Shown here piece by piece: positions 1 through 8,591 of a DNA stretch of 64,000 nt. The notes below the pieces were generated by a model. It saw nothing but the letters and a program-made list of their open reading frames with translations, did no database searches and was not told the DNA's origin. A program made the translations under genes and the position numbers. Location: contig KB906759.1 of the NCBI GenBank assembly GCA_000381605.1, positions 62,001 to 126,000 of the forward strand, given 5' to 3'. Position 1 is the first letter of the stretch. Every line of letters starts with the position of its first letter. The DNA comes from Acidobacteriaceae bacterium KBS 89 (GTDB lineage Bacteria; Acidobacteriota; Terriglobia; Terriglobales; Acidobacteriaceae).

Positions 1-266
1 TCTTCGGGAATATCGATCGCCGTGAGGCCGAGATCTGCAGCCTCCTTAAGGAGGCGCTTGGTCACAGCAAAGTCCTTTGCTTCGATCTGGTCGGACGCAG
101 GGATGATCTCGTTGATGGCGAAGTTCGCTGTAGTCTCGGCGATCTGCTTCTGCTCATCGGTGAAATCTTCGGGGAAGAAGCAGTCAGCTGCGGCGGGGTC
201 AGTGATGAGGAAGCTGCCTCCGGGGGTGCGCTTCGTGTCGGCGATTGGTGCAGTCATTGTGGCCAT
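1..266 (-). CDS. fadE: acyl-CoA dehydrogenase, N-terminal part (cut by window edge)
   Basis: Only the first 88 codons lie in the window; the gene runs off the left edge on the minus strand. The visible protein has the N-terminal signature of the large acyl-CoA dehydrogenases that accompany FadN/FadA: a GGSFLI stretch, then TPEDF-like PEDFTDEQ, then a helix ending in LGLTAIDIPEE. These FAD enzymes carry out the first dehydrogenation of fatty acyl-CoA. The ATG at 266 is chosen because GAAGGAG lies 7 bases upstream; an in-frame ATG three codons later is less well placed. It is the last visible gene of a four-gene minus-strand unit (hydratase/dehydrogenase, thiolase, small membrane protein, dehydrogenase), the same gene order as Bacillus fadN-fadA-fadE apart from the extra gene. 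Exact chain-length specificity cannot be read. Confidence 0.85.
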   Translation of the reverse strand, partial: MATMTAPIADTKRTPGGSFLITDPAAADCFFPEDFTDEQKQIAETTANFAINEIIPASDQIEAKDFAVTKRLLKEAADLGLTAIDIPE

Positions 267-297
267 CGTGGTGCTCCTTCGAAAAAAAATGCTGCGT

Positions 298-735
298 TTA
301 GTTCAACTCTGGAATTATTTGATCAGGTTGAGAGGCTTTCCATCGAACCACAAACTGCTTGCCTTTCCAGCGAGCTATTTGGCTCTTGTCTGGACTAGCT
401 CCTGGCATATGCTCGATCCTGATCCATCGCCTTTGTTCGGAGCCACCCGCGTCATAGTGCGCCAATACCTCCACCTGATAGAGCATCGCACCCCCGAACT
501 GACCGTTGACTTGGGAAACAGCAACTGGTCGAACATCTTCAATCGTCGCTGTCGCGCTTTGCCAATTGTTCTCGATCTCCCGCTGGCGTCTATGTTGGAA
601 AAACAAAACCATTACCACAAAAATGACAATCAGCGCCAAATAGACGCCCATTATCGACAGCGTCCTTCGATCGTTCCGGCTCTTCGGAAGTACCTTTGCC
701 ACAGCCTCGTTGTTCGGAATGGAGTACCTTCGCAT
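298..735 (-). CDS. small single-span membrane protein, DUF3592-like, inside beta-oxidation operon
   Basis: A 145-residue protein with a short basic cytoplasmic N-terminus, one strongly hydrophobic segment at about residues 29-46, a basic stop (FFQHRRQRE), and a ~95-residue soluble domain with the character of DUF3592: beta-rich, with VEVLAHYDAGG and a closing FVVRW motif. It starts three bases after the thiolase stop codon (TAA ATC ATG on the minus strand), so translation is probably coupled, and it ends 31 bases before the acyl-CoA dehydrogenase start. No enzymatic motif is visible. Position in the operon suggests a link to fatty-acid use or membrane state, but that is inference only. Function unknown. 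Confidence 0.7.
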   Translation of the reverse strand: MRRYSIPNNEAVAKVLPKSRNDRRTLSIMGVYLALIVIFVVMVLFFQHRRQREIENNWQSATATIEDVRPVAVSQVNGQFGGAMLYQVEVLAHYDAGGSEQRRWIRIEHMPGASPDKSQIARWKGKQFVVRWKASQPDQIIPELN

Positions 736-738
736 GAT

Positions 739-1920
739 TTAGCTCGTGGCCTCATAAATCCCAGCGGCTCCCATCCCTCCACCCACACACATCGTAACAA
801 TGCCATACTTAGCCTTACGTCGCGGCATCTCACGCAGCAGTGTCGCGGTCAGCTTGGCTCCGGTGCAGCCGAGAGGATGACCGAGAGCAATCGCACCGCC
901 GTTGACATTCACTTTAGCCGGATCCATGCCAAGCACCTTCAACACCGCGAGCGATTGCGCAGCAAAAGCCTCATTCAACTCGAAGAGATCAATATCTTCA
1001 AGCGAAAGTCCAGCCATCTTCAACACCTTCGGAATGGCGTGAATGGGACCAATCCCCATCTCTTCGGGATCGCAGCCTGCATAAGCGAAGGCGACAAACT
1101 TCGCCATCGCAGGAATACCCAGTTGCGCGGCGCGCTCAGCCGACATAACAACAGCAGCAGCCGCCCCGTCCGACGTTTGGCTGGAATTACCGGCCGTCAC
1201 CGTTCCCTTGGCATGGAAGACAGGCTTCAACTTAGCCAAAGCGTCAAGCGAAGTATCGACCCGTGGTCCCTCGTCCTGCTTGAACGTCGCTTCAACAGGC
1301 TTAGCTTTGCCCTTTCCATTCGGAGTCGTACTTGTAACTGTTATCGGAACGATCTCGTCCTCGAATCTTCCCGAGGAAATCGCGGCGAGCGCCTTCTGGT
1401 GGCTCTCATAAGAGAACTGATCCATCTGCTCGCGAGTAATCCCATAGTGTGTCGCGACGCGTTCTGCCGTCAGCCCCATCGACATGTAAGAGCCGGGATA
1501 GTTATCGACCAGCCACGGATTGACCGAAATCTTATTTCCCCCAAATGGCACATACGACATACTCTCTGTGCCCCCGGCGACGATGACCTCCGCCCCTCCA
1601 CCACGAATCCGGTCCACGGCAAGCGCGATCGATTGCAGCCCCGAAGCACAGTATCGATTTATGGTCATGCCGGAGACCGTAATCGGCAGACCGGCGCGAA
1701 AACTCGCAACGCGGGCGACGTTCATTCCCTGCTCTGCCTCAGGCATGGCGCAGCCCAGAATCACATCCTCAATCTCCGACTTGTCAAGCTGCGGAACACG
1801 ATCCAGCGCGCCATTGATAGCAAAGGCCGCGAGATCGTCGGGGCGTGTCGTGCGAAGCGTACCGCGCGGAGCCTTGCCTACAGCAGTGCGAACGGCAGAT
1901 GCGATGATGACGTCTTTCAT
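739..1920 (-). CDS. fadA: acetyl-CoA acyltransferase (3-ketoacyl-CoA thiolase)
   Basis: A full-length 393-residue thiolase. The acylated nucleophile is Cys91 in [10 protein letters not shown]; the general-base region [10 protein letters not shown] and the second catalytic cysteine in [10 protein letters not shown] near the C-terminus are both present. It cleaves 3-ketoacyl-CoA with CoA to give acetyl-CoA and a shortened acyl-CoA, the last step of each beta-oxidation turn, in the cytoplasm. The start ATG at 1920 has AGGAG just upstream, and this ribosome site overlaps the TAG stop of the preceding fadN-type gene (gap 9 bases), so the genes are co-translated. Biosynthetic acetoacetyl-CoA thiolase is an alternative by sequence alone, but operon context makes the degradative role much more likely. 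Confidence 0.95.
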   Translation of the reverse strand: MKDVIIASAVRTAVGKAPRGTLRTTRPDDLAAFAINGALDRVPQLDKSEIEDVILGCAMPEAEQGMNVARVASFRAGLPITVSGMTINRYCASGLQSIALAVDRIRGGGAEVIVAGGTESMSYVPFGGNKISVNPWLVDNYPGSYMSMGLTAERVATHYGITREQMDQFSYESHQKALAAISSGRFEDEIVPITVTSTTPNGKGKAKPVEATFKQDEGPRVDTSLDALAKLKPVFHAKGTVTAGNSSQTSDGAAAAVVMSAERAAQLGIPAMAKFVAFAYAGCDPEEMGIGPIHAIPKVLKMAGLSLEDIDLFELNEAFAAQSLAVLKVLGMDPAKVNVNGGAIALGHPLGCTGAKLTATLLREMPRRKAKYGIVTMCVGGGMGAAGIYEATS

Positions 1921-1929
1921 ATCTGACTC

Positions 1930-4419
1930 CTAGTTCCTCAACGGCTTTCCCGTCTTCAACGTAAACGCAATTCGCTCCTGCGTCTTCTTCTCTCCGCAGA
2001 GGCTGAGGAACGCCTCGCGTTCGAGATCGAGCAGATATTGCTCAGTTACCGGCGTACCGGGAGTTACCTTGCCCCCACAAAGTGCGTACGCCACCCAGTT
2101 GGCGATCTTCACGTCGTGGTCGGAGATATACTGCCCTTCGCGCATCGTCCACACGGCAAGCTTCAACGTCGCGAGCACACTCTCTCCTGGCGCGGGAATG
2201 GCGGTGAGCGGCGTCGGCGCGCTATAACCCGCGTCAACGATGGCTCGGGCCCGGGTCTTCGCATCGGTCAGCAATCGCTCGCGATTCGTCGTAATACTGT
2301 CGGATGCTCTGAAGAAGCCCATCGAACGTGCCTCAGCGGCAGAGGTCGAAACCTTCGCCATCGCAATCGTCTCGAAGTTCTTCTTCAACGCCTCGAAGAT
2401 CTCAACGCCTTCGCCGCGCGCGTCCGGACGAATGCTTGAGCCCGCTTCGACGCTGCGGATTGTCATCTCCTTGCAGCCACCGCCCCCCGGAATCAGGCCG
2501 ACACCGGCTTCGACGAGGCCCATATAAAGCTCAGCGTGCGGCTGGCGCGCCGCCGCATGAAGCGAAATCTCCACGCCGCCACCGAGACACATGCCGTAGG
2601 GCGCAACGACCACAGGTCGCGGACAGAACTTGATCGCCTGCGTCATGTTCTGGAATGCGCGTACGGCCATCTCGACCTCATCCCACTCCTCTTCCTGGAT
2701 GCCGAGCAACAATTGCATGAGATTGGCCCCCACGGAGAAGTTGACCGAATCCCCCGTGATGACGAACGCCTCAAAGTTGCTGGCAATCTCGCCCGAAGGC
2801 TTCAGCGTCTGCGTAATCAGATTAACGATGTCGTCGCCGAGCGCGTTCATTTTGGAGTGCAGTTCAATCGCCGCAACCCCGTCGCCAAGGTCGATAACAG
2901 AGGCGCCCGGGTTGTTCTTCACAACACCCTTCGCCTTTTTGATCACGGCCAACGAGGTAACTCCCTCCGCCGTAATGACCGGCTGATATTCGCCAGTAAC
3001 GAGATCGAAGAAGAGACGGCCCGAGGGGACAGAGGCATCGTCCTTGTACCAGGTGGGATTCGCATCACCATTCCTTTCGGCGTAGGCCAGCAGCTTTTGG
3101 ACGTTGGCCGAAACGGGCAAGCCGGCAGCACGGATCTTATCCATGGTCGCGCGAACGCCCGCAGCATCAAACATCTCGAACGGCCCAAGTTCCCAGTTGT
3201 ACCCAGCCTTCATAGCCCGATCGATCTCAACGAGATTGCCAGCAATCTCGGGCACGCGGTTGGCACTGTAGGTAAAGAGCTCCGTGAGGAACGGCCAGTA
3301 GAAAGCTGCGGCCTTGTCCTTGCCGGCATCGCCGTGGAGAAGTTGCGCAATACGAGCATGCGCGGCCTCCACGTTCTTCGCCATCTCGATCGCCGGAAAT
3401 TTAGGCCGCGTGCTCGGCTTGTAATCGAGCGTCTGCCAGTCGAGAACGTGGCGCAAGTCGCGGCCTTCGGCGTCCTTGCCCTCCTTCTTGTAGAAGCCCT
3501 GTTTCGCCTTGTCACCCAGCCATTTGTTCTCGAGCATCTTGTCGATAAACGGTGCAAGGGCCACTTCTGCGCGCTCGTCCTTGATTTGCGCAGCCTGCGC
3601 CGAAAAATTCTTCGCCACGTGCGCCATCACATCGACACCAACCATGTCGCCGAGGCGAAAAGTTCCCGTCTTCGGCCAGCCGATCGCAGCGCCGGTCAGC
3701 GTGTCGATCTCTTCGATTGAAAGCCCCTGCTGCTGCATCAGACGAATAGCGTTGCTCATCGAAAAAGTGCCGATGCGATTCGCGATAAAGTTGGGAGTAT
3801 CGTGCGCGTGGACGATAGCCTTGCCCAACCGCAAATCGCAGAAGTGCTCGACGGCGGCGATATCTGCGGGATCCGAATCTGGAGTCGCAATAATCTCAAG
3901 CAATCTCATATACCGCGGCGGATTGAAGAAGTGGGTGCCGAACCAGTGGCGGCGCAGCTGCATCGGCATATCTTTGACGATCTCGTGGATGGGCAGGCCG
4001 CTGGTGTTACTGGTAATGATGGAGTCGGCGTGACGATGCTGCAGCACCTTATTGAGCAGCGCTCGCTTGATCTCCAGGTTCTCGGCAACCACCTCGATGA
4101 TCCAGTCGCAGCCGGCGATCAAGGCGAGGTCATCGTCAAAGTTGCCGATCGTGATGAGGCGCGCGCTATCGGGCGAATAGAAGGCAGCAGGCTTTGACTT
4201 CTTCAGGCTGTCAAGCGCAGCAATGACGATCTTGTTCCGCTCCTGCTTCGGCGCGTTAACGTCGGTGGCCGGAGGGACAATGTCCAACATCACCACAGGA
4301 AGGCCTGCGTTGGTGATATGCGCGGCGATGCGCGAGCCCATCGTGCCGGCTCCGAGAACGGCCACCTTGCTGATCTGTCTGTGCTTGGTCGAGGGTGCGG
4401 CAGTTGTACTGGACGGCAT
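1930..4419 (-). CDS. fadN: 3-hydroxyacyl-CoA dehydrogenase / enoyl-CoA hydratase fusion
   Basis: An 829-residue bifunctional beta-oxidation enzyme with the dehydrogenase first and the hydratase last, i.e. the FadN order rather than the reverse order of E. coli FadB. The NAD-binding Rossmann loop GAGTMG is at residues 23-28, TSNTSG and HFFNPPRYM follow in the dehydrogenase domain, and a second dehydrogenase C-terminal repeat precedes the crotonase-like domain (about residues 500-720), which has the oxyanion segment MCLGGGVE and the loop GLIPGGGG. It hydrates enoyl-CoA and oxidises the 3-hydroxyacyl-CoA. It is the first gene of the fadN-fadA-membrane protein-fadE unit. The leader carries a clear promoter with an embedded palindrome (4458-4487), so the operon is probably repressed by a TetR-family acyl-CoA sensor encoded elsewhere. 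Confidence 0.93.
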   Translation of the reverse strand: MPSSTTAAPSTKHRQISKVAVLGAGTMGSRIAAHITNAGLPVVMLDIVPPATDVNAPKQERNKIVIAALDSLKKSKPAAFYSPDSARLITIGNFDDDLALIAGCDWIIEVVAENLEIKRALLNKVLQHRHADSIITSNTSGLPIHEIVKDMPMQLRRHWFGTHFFNPPRYMRLLEIIATPDSDPADIAAVEHFCDLRLGKAIVHAHDTPNFIANRIGTFSMSNAIRLMQQQGLSIEEIDTLTGAAIGWPKTGTFRLGDMVGVDVMAHVAKNFSAQAAQIKDERAEVALAPFIDKMLENKWLGDKAKQGFYKKEGKDAEGRDLRHVLDWQTLDYKPSTRPKFPAIEMAKNVEAAHARIAQLLHGDAGKDKAAAFYWPFLTELFTYSANRVPEIAGNLVEIDRAMKAGYNWELGPFEMFDAAGVRATMDKIRAAGLPVSANVQKLLAYAERNGDANPTWYKDDASVPSGRLFFDLVTGEYQPVITAEGVTSLAVIKKAKGVVKNNPGASVIDLGDGVAAIELHSKMNALGDDIVNLITQTLKPSGEIASNFEAFVITGDSVNFSVGANLMQLLLGIQEEEWDEVEMAVRAFQNMTQAIKFCPRPVVVAPYGMCLGGGVEISLHAAARQPHAELYMGLVEAGVGLIPGGGGCKEMTIRSVEAGSSIRPDARGEGVEIFEALKKNFETIAMAKVSTSAAEARSMGFFRASDSITTNRERLLTDAKTRARAIVDAGYSAPTPLTAIPAPGESVLATLKLAVWTMREGQYISDHDVKIANWVAYALCGGKVTPGTPVTEQYLLDLEREAFLSLCGEKKTQERIAFTLKTGKPLRN

Positions 4420-4457
4420 CTTGCGGGCTCCGCGGGCGATTTACCCGAACGATGCGA

Positions 4458-4487
4458 AGCATACTGAATGACCATTCAGTCCGTCAA
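4458..4487 (-). promoter_or_regulatory. sigma70-type promoter with embedded TetR/FadR-type operator
   Basis: Reading the minus strand, TTGACG (4482-4487) and TATGCT (4458-4463) are separated by 18 bases. The spacer and the first -10 base hold a perfect palindrome, ACTGAATG-AC-CATTCAGT at 4463-4480. The half-site TGAATG is the one known from TetR-type FadR operators of beta-oxidation genes in Bacillus, there with a wider spacing. Placement inside the promoter means a bound repressor would block RNA polymerase. It lies 39-68 bases upstream of the fadN-type start. Confidence 0.8.
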
Positions 4488-4607
4488 GTAGCAATGCACA
4501 TTGATCCGCCAAGCGCCTGATTCTAAGTCCATAACTGTTGGGGACCGCATAGACTGGGTATCATTGGCGAAGCGAAATTTGTACGAATTAAAGAGGCGGT
4601 CTGATCG

Positions 4608-5819
4608 ATGGGGTTCACGACGCGGCGGGAGTTTTTCGCATTGGCAGCTGGAACGACAGGCTGCCTGGCTCTTGAGTCTGCCTGGGCGAAGGACGCAACC
4701 ACGCCCTATGATCTTGTAGCAGAGACAGACCGCAAGCGGATTCTCGCCGCCGCGAATCGATACGTCTCGGAGCAGCCGATCACTGTCACCGCCGCACATA
4801 GCCAACGAAGTAAGGGCGGAGTGCACGACTACTTCTCCGAGGGCGATTACTGGTGGCCCGACGAGAAGAACTCGAACGGACCCTACATACGGCGCGACGG
4901 ATTTTCCAACCCAGCCAACTTCGACGAACACCGAAAGGCTATGGTGCGGCTCAGCCTCATCGTTCCGGCGCTCGCAGCGGCGTGGGAGCTGACCGGAGAG
5001 AAGAAGTACGCTGATCACGCGGGAAAGCATCTGCGTGCGTGGTTCGTCGATCCCGCAACGAAGATGAATCCGGACCTCGAATACGCACAGGCGATCTTCA
5101 ATTTGAACAATGGTCGCGGCATCGGGATCATCGACACGCTGCATCTAGTCGAGCCCGCTCGCGCAGCAACCGTCCTTGCGAACGGCGGCGTGCTCGAAGG
5201 CGCCGTGGAAATCAAGCACTGGTTCTCCGATTATCTGGAGTGGATGCGGACCTCGAAGAACGGCCAGGAAGAGCGCGATGCGAAAAACAACCACGGAAGC
5301 TGCTGGGTTATGCAGGCGGCCGAATTCGCGTGCTTTACCGGAGACACAGAAGTGATGACATGGTGCCGCGAACGCTTCAAGTCAACTCTGATACCCGATC
5401 AAGTGGCTCCGGATGGCAGTCTTCCGCTCGAACTGGCCCGCACCAAGCCCTACAGCTATTGCCTCTTCGATCTCGATGTAATGGTCACAATCTGCCAGTC
5501 CCTTTCGTCCCCAAGCGACAACCTGTGGACATTCGCCACACCTGACGGCCGTGGCATGCGCAGCCTCGCGGCCTTTATGTATCCCTTCATCAAGAAAAAG
5601 AGCGCCTGGCCCTACAAGCATGACGTAGAGCACTTCGACGACTTCCCCGTCCGGCAACCAAGTCTGCTCTTTGCTGGAGTCGCCTATGGACAAAACGACT
5701 ACGTCGCCCTATGGAAGACGCTGAATCCCGACCCAGTCGTGCCCGAGGTGATTCGAAACTTCCCGGTCCGCCAACCATTGCTGTGGATGGCGAAGCCGGG
5801 AGCCTCTAAGAAGGGTTAG
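4608..5819 (+). CDS. exported alginate-lyase-family polysaccharide lyase
   Basis: A 403-residue protein with a twin-arginine type leader (TTRREFFALAAG followed by a hydrophobic stretch, cleavage near AWAKD). The mature part matches the alginate_lyase (PF05426) alpha/alpha-barrel family: YWWPDEKN near the N-terminus, NLNNGRGIGIIDT, and the NNHGSCW segment that holds the catalytic Asn/His of these lyases. Such enzymes split mannuronan or glucuronan by beta-elimination and leave an unsaturated uronic acid at the new end. Its stop codon overlaps the stop of the GH105 gene on the other strand by four bases. GH105/GH88 enzymes remove unsaturated uronyl ends, so the two products should act in sequence. 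The true substrate (alginate, glucuronan or another uronan) cannot be read from sequence. Confidence 0.82.
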   Translation: MGFTTRREFFALAAGTTGCLALESAWAKDATTPYDLVAETDRKRILAAANRYVSEQPITVTAAHSQRSKGGVHDYFSEGDYWWPDEKNSNGPYIRRDGFSNPANFDEHRKAMVRLSLIVPALAAAWELTGEKKYADHAGKHLRAWFVDPATKMNPDLEYAQAIFNLNNGRGIGIIDTLHLVEPARAATVLANGGVLEGAVEIKHWFSDYLEWMRTSKNGQEERDAKNNHGSCWVMQAAEFACFTGDTEVMTWCRERFKSTLIPDQVAPDGSLPLELARTKPYSYCLFDLDVMVTICQSLSSPSDNLWTFATPDGRGMRSLAAFMYPFIKKKSAWPYKHDVEHFDDFPVRQPSLLFAGVAYGQNDYVALWKTLNPDPVVPEVIRNFPVRQPLLWMAKPGASKKG

Positions 5820-7006
5820 TGCTTTGCTGCAGCGAGCCGGTGCATCTCCGAGCCTGCAAGAAGGAACCCGCCAACTCCATAGACATAGCTCGCCGACGGT
5901 TTGAACTTACCAGGCTGGCCGTCGATGGGCTGGATCGAGCCGAGCCTGCCATCCGCATAGATGTGCGTGAGCATTCCCTTCCACGATTTCTCAACGACTG
6001 GCAGATACGTTTTCCTATCGAGGATCTTCTCGTTGATCCCATAAGCAATCCCAAACGTGAAGAACGCCGAGCCCGAGACCTCAGGCAGATCGTAAGCATC
6101 AGGATCAAGCAGCCCCGAACGCCACAGCCCGTCTGCACCTTGAATCTTCGCGATCTCAGCCGCCATCTCACGAAGCTGCGCAACGTACTTCGGGCGCGAG
6201 GGATAGTCCTTCGGCAAAATCTGAAGCACATTGACCAGCGCGCCCATCACCCAGCCGTTACCCCGTGACCAGAAGATCGGTTTGCCGTTCGCCTGCTTCT
6301 GCGTAAAGTAGCGGCTGTCGCGGAAGTAGAGATGGTTCTCCTGGTTGTATAGGCTGGCCGAGGTGAGCCACCACTCGTGGTCCATGTAGTCGAGATACTT
6401 CTTGTCATTCGTGATCTCATACATGCGCAGCAGCACGGGCGGCGACATGAACAGCGCATCACACCACCACCAGAGCAGCTTGTCCGGATCGTCGGGACGA
6501 ACGATCAGCCGATCCATCGTGGCTTTCGTGTCTGCCATTCGCACCGGCTTCTTGTCTTCAAGGTAAAGATCGAGATAAGCCTGTCCGAAAGCCTGATCGT
6601 CCGCATGGGGAAAACGGTTGCTGATCAGCGTCCAGTCGGATCGTTCCGCGAAGTGAAGCACAGCATCGTGATACTTCGAATCGCCCGTAGTCTTCGAAGC
6701 TGCGAGCAGGCCATCGTAGAGTGCAGCGAAGGTCCACTGCCTGTTAAAGTTTGGCTCGGCGACCTTCACCTGCCAGTCGCCAACCTTCTTCATCGCAGCG
6801 TCGATTGCCCTCGGCTTTAGATCAGCCGAGAGATCCGTTGCAAGCGGTCCAGGATCGTCTGGCGCATCGCCAACATGTTCACGCTCTACCGGCGAGGGCG
6901 CAGCAGCCGGTGCAGTCTGCGCATAAGAACTGAGACACATTGCACTGAGAGACAAGCCCAATGCAATGCTTCGAAACGACACTGTATTTAAAAAAAGCAC
7001 TATCAT
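5816..7006 (-). CDS. GH105 unsaturated uronyl hydrolase, exported
   Basis: A 396-residue protein with a hydrophobic signal peptide (cleavage near SSYAQ), a short proline-rich linker, then an alpha6/alpha6-barrel of the GH105 (YteR/YesR) family. Recognisable segments are RFPHADDQAFGQAYLDLY, LLWWWCDALFMSPP and FWSRGNGWVMGAL, which carry the catalytic Asp and substrate-binding aromatic residues, and SGSAFFTFGIAYG. Members hydrate and release unsaturated galacturonyl or glucuronyl residues from oligosaccharides made by polysaccharide lyases. AAAGGA precedes the ATG at 7006. It begins 18 bases after the ROK regulator gene on the same strand, so the two are probably one transcript, and it meets the lyase gene tail to tail. 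Confidence 0.88.
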   Translation of the reverse strand: MIVLFLNTVSFRSIALGLSLSAMCLSSYAQTAPAAAPSPVEREHVGDAPDDPGPLATDLSADLKPRAIDAAMKKVGDWQVKVAEPNFNRQWTFAALYDGLLAASKTTGDSKYHDAVLHFAERSDWTLISNRFPHADDQAFGQAYLDLYLEDKKPVRMADTKATMDRLIVRPDDPDKLLWWWCDALFMSPPVLLRMYEITNDKKYLDYMDHEWWLTSASLYNQENHLYFRDSRYFTQKQANGKPIFWSRGNGWVMGALVNVLQILPKDYPSRPKYVAQLREMAAEIAKIQGADGLWRSGLLDPDAYDLPEVSGSAFFTFGIAYGINEKILDRKTYLPVVEKSWKGMLTHIYADGRLGSIQPIDGQPGKFKPSASYVYGVGGFLLAGSEMHRLAAAKH

Positions 7007-7024
7007 ATTCCTTTTCTTTGTTTT

Positions 7025-8197
7025 TTAGACCAGACTTCCGTTCATCACCAACGCAACCGCACTGCGCAGCCGCGCGGTGTTGCCTTCAAAAGAAGGCCGC
7101 AATCTCGGCTCCTTGGAGAGAGCGTTAAGTTTGAGTTCGGCTTCAACGACTGGTCCGAACATGTACCAAGCGGTTGTAATATCGCCAACAATCACGATCT
7201 CGCTTGGAGCCAGTGCCGACGAGATCATGCGCAGACCTCGGCCCAGGAAAGAAGACATCTTTTCAAGAGCCTTTATGGCATAAACATCGTCAGCCTGGGC
7301 CATCTTGACCAGCGCAGCAAAACTCTGCGGCGGAGCGATCCCGCTCAGCTCCTGGTAGTACCGAAGCCCCGCGCGATTTGAACTGACCGTCTCCCAACAG
7401 CCGCGACCGCCGCAGCCGCAGAGCGGACCATCAGTGTCCATTTGCACATGGCCAAACTCTCCAGCCATACCATTGGCGCCGCGAAGCAGCTGCCCATTAG
7501 CGAAGATCCCGGTCCCAATTCCTTCGGAGACGTTAACGACAACCAGATCATGCAAGCCATCGCTATCGCCGAACCAGACTTCCGAGAGCGCGCAGGCATT
7601 GGCGACGTTGTCCATCTCGACGTGCAGGCCTGTGGCACGTTGAATCCGAGACTTGATACTCGAGACCGGCCATTTGAGGTTCGGCGCGAAGATAAGTTTC
7701 TCAAGCAGCGGGTCCGCGCGCCCTGGAAGACTGATGCCGATGCCATCGAACGATTTGTCACTGTGGGCGGCGATCAGCTTGCGAATCGACGCGATGATGG
7801 CCTGGATAGCCTTGTTCGGATCCTCGGCCAGCGCAACGACATTCTGGGCGACGATCTTGCCGCCGAGGTCCGTGACAGCTACCGTAGTCTGCGACGGATG
7901 AATATCAAGCGCGATCACCGCACGTTGGTGGTTCAACTCCAAAAACGTCGGCCTGCGTCCGCGCGGTGGTCTTCCAGTTGAACCCTCGAGTATCCATTTC
8001 TCTTTGATCAGATCTTCAACGATCAGCGAAACCGTACTCCGCTGCAGCCCGGACACGCGTGCGAGGTCGGCGCGCGACAGTGGCTGACGCGTTCGCACCA
8101 GATTGAAGACCAGGTTCCGGTTGATCTGGCGCGGCGTCTTGTTCGACGCGCTCTGCCGTCGAGTAAATGTAAACCGGGACGGTTGGGGTGTAGACAT
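7025..8197 (-). CDS. ROK-family transcriptional regulator
   Basis: A 390-residue NagC/XylR-type protein. Residues about 20-80 form a winged helix-turn-helix (LSRADLARVSGLQRSTVS) and the rest is the ROK sugar-kinase fold. The ROK zinc site is intact in CGCGGRGCWE (around residue 260) following GEFGHVQMD. The kinase-like glycine loop and GIGTGIFANG are also present, but as a regulator it should bind a sugar rather than phosphorylate it. It lies directly upstream of the GH105 gene (18-base gap), so it most likely controls the lyase/GH105 set in response to a uronic-acid derived sugar. Alternative: a ROK regulator of a distant locus. Confidence 0.9.
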   Translation of the reverse strand: MSTPQPSRFTFTRRQSASNKTPRQINRNLVFNLVRTRQPLSRADLARVSGLQRSTVSLIVEDLIKEKWILEGSTGRPPRGRRPTFLELNHQRAVIALDIHPSQTTVAVTDLGGKIVAQNVVALAEDPNKAIQAIIASIRKLIAAHSDKSFDGIGISLPGRADPLLEKLIFAPNLKWPVSSIKSRIQRATGLHVEMDNVANACALSEVWFGDSDGLHDLVVVNVSEGIGTGIFANGQLLRGANGMAGEFGHVQMDTDGPLCGCGGRGCWETVSSNRAGLRYYQELSGIAPPQSFAALVKMAQADDVYAIKALEKMSSFLGRGLRMISSALAPSEIVIVGDITTAWYMFGPVVEAELKLNALSKEPRLRPSFEGNTARLRSAVALVMNGSLV

Positions 8198-8301
8198 GAT
8201 TTAGCTTTCCGGTCTCATAAAATTAGTGCAGTGGTGCGATAAATCGATTGGCTTTCAAAAACCGCCGTAACGTTCAGGTTGTCAGTTGAACAAACGCTTG
8301 C

Positions 8302-8330
8302 TTGACATCTTGGATGACGAGTCTTTATAT
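8302..8330 (+). promoter_or_regulatory. strong consensus-like plus-strand promoter
   Basis: TTGACA (8302-8307), a 17-base spacer, then TTATAT (8325-8330). It lies in the 394-bp gap between the ROK gene and the lysozyme gene and points towards the lysozyme, whose start is about 260 bases away. The long leader (8337-8591) holds no recognisable gene. Confidence 0.6.
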
Positions 8331-8591
8331 CACTGGAGTCAAGGCATTTTGTAGATACTTTGAATTATTGTTTTGGAACTGGTCTTAACACGCCCCGGAT
8401 TTGGGTTCGGTGTTCAAGCACTTCACCACTTCCCTAGGTGTCGAAAACCGCCTTCCAGACCGTCGCCTAATCGGTTTGGAATGATTCGCTGAACAAACCA
8501 TCTCGCAATCCGTGCACGACATTAGTTCGAGTGTGCCTGCGCAAATCGAGCGTTGGAAACGTGGGAGCGGGCGTGCTAGGCTGGCGCTATC

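Noticed and set aside
22-1926. 634-codon open frame on the plus strand
   Set aside because: It is antisense to three well-supported genes (fadE start, membrane protein, fadA), has no domain pattern and no ribosome site; a by-product of GC-rich codon use.
2536-3720. 394-codon plus-strand frame
   Set aside because: Antisense to the fadN-type gene; Arg/His/Leu-rich shadow without motifs.
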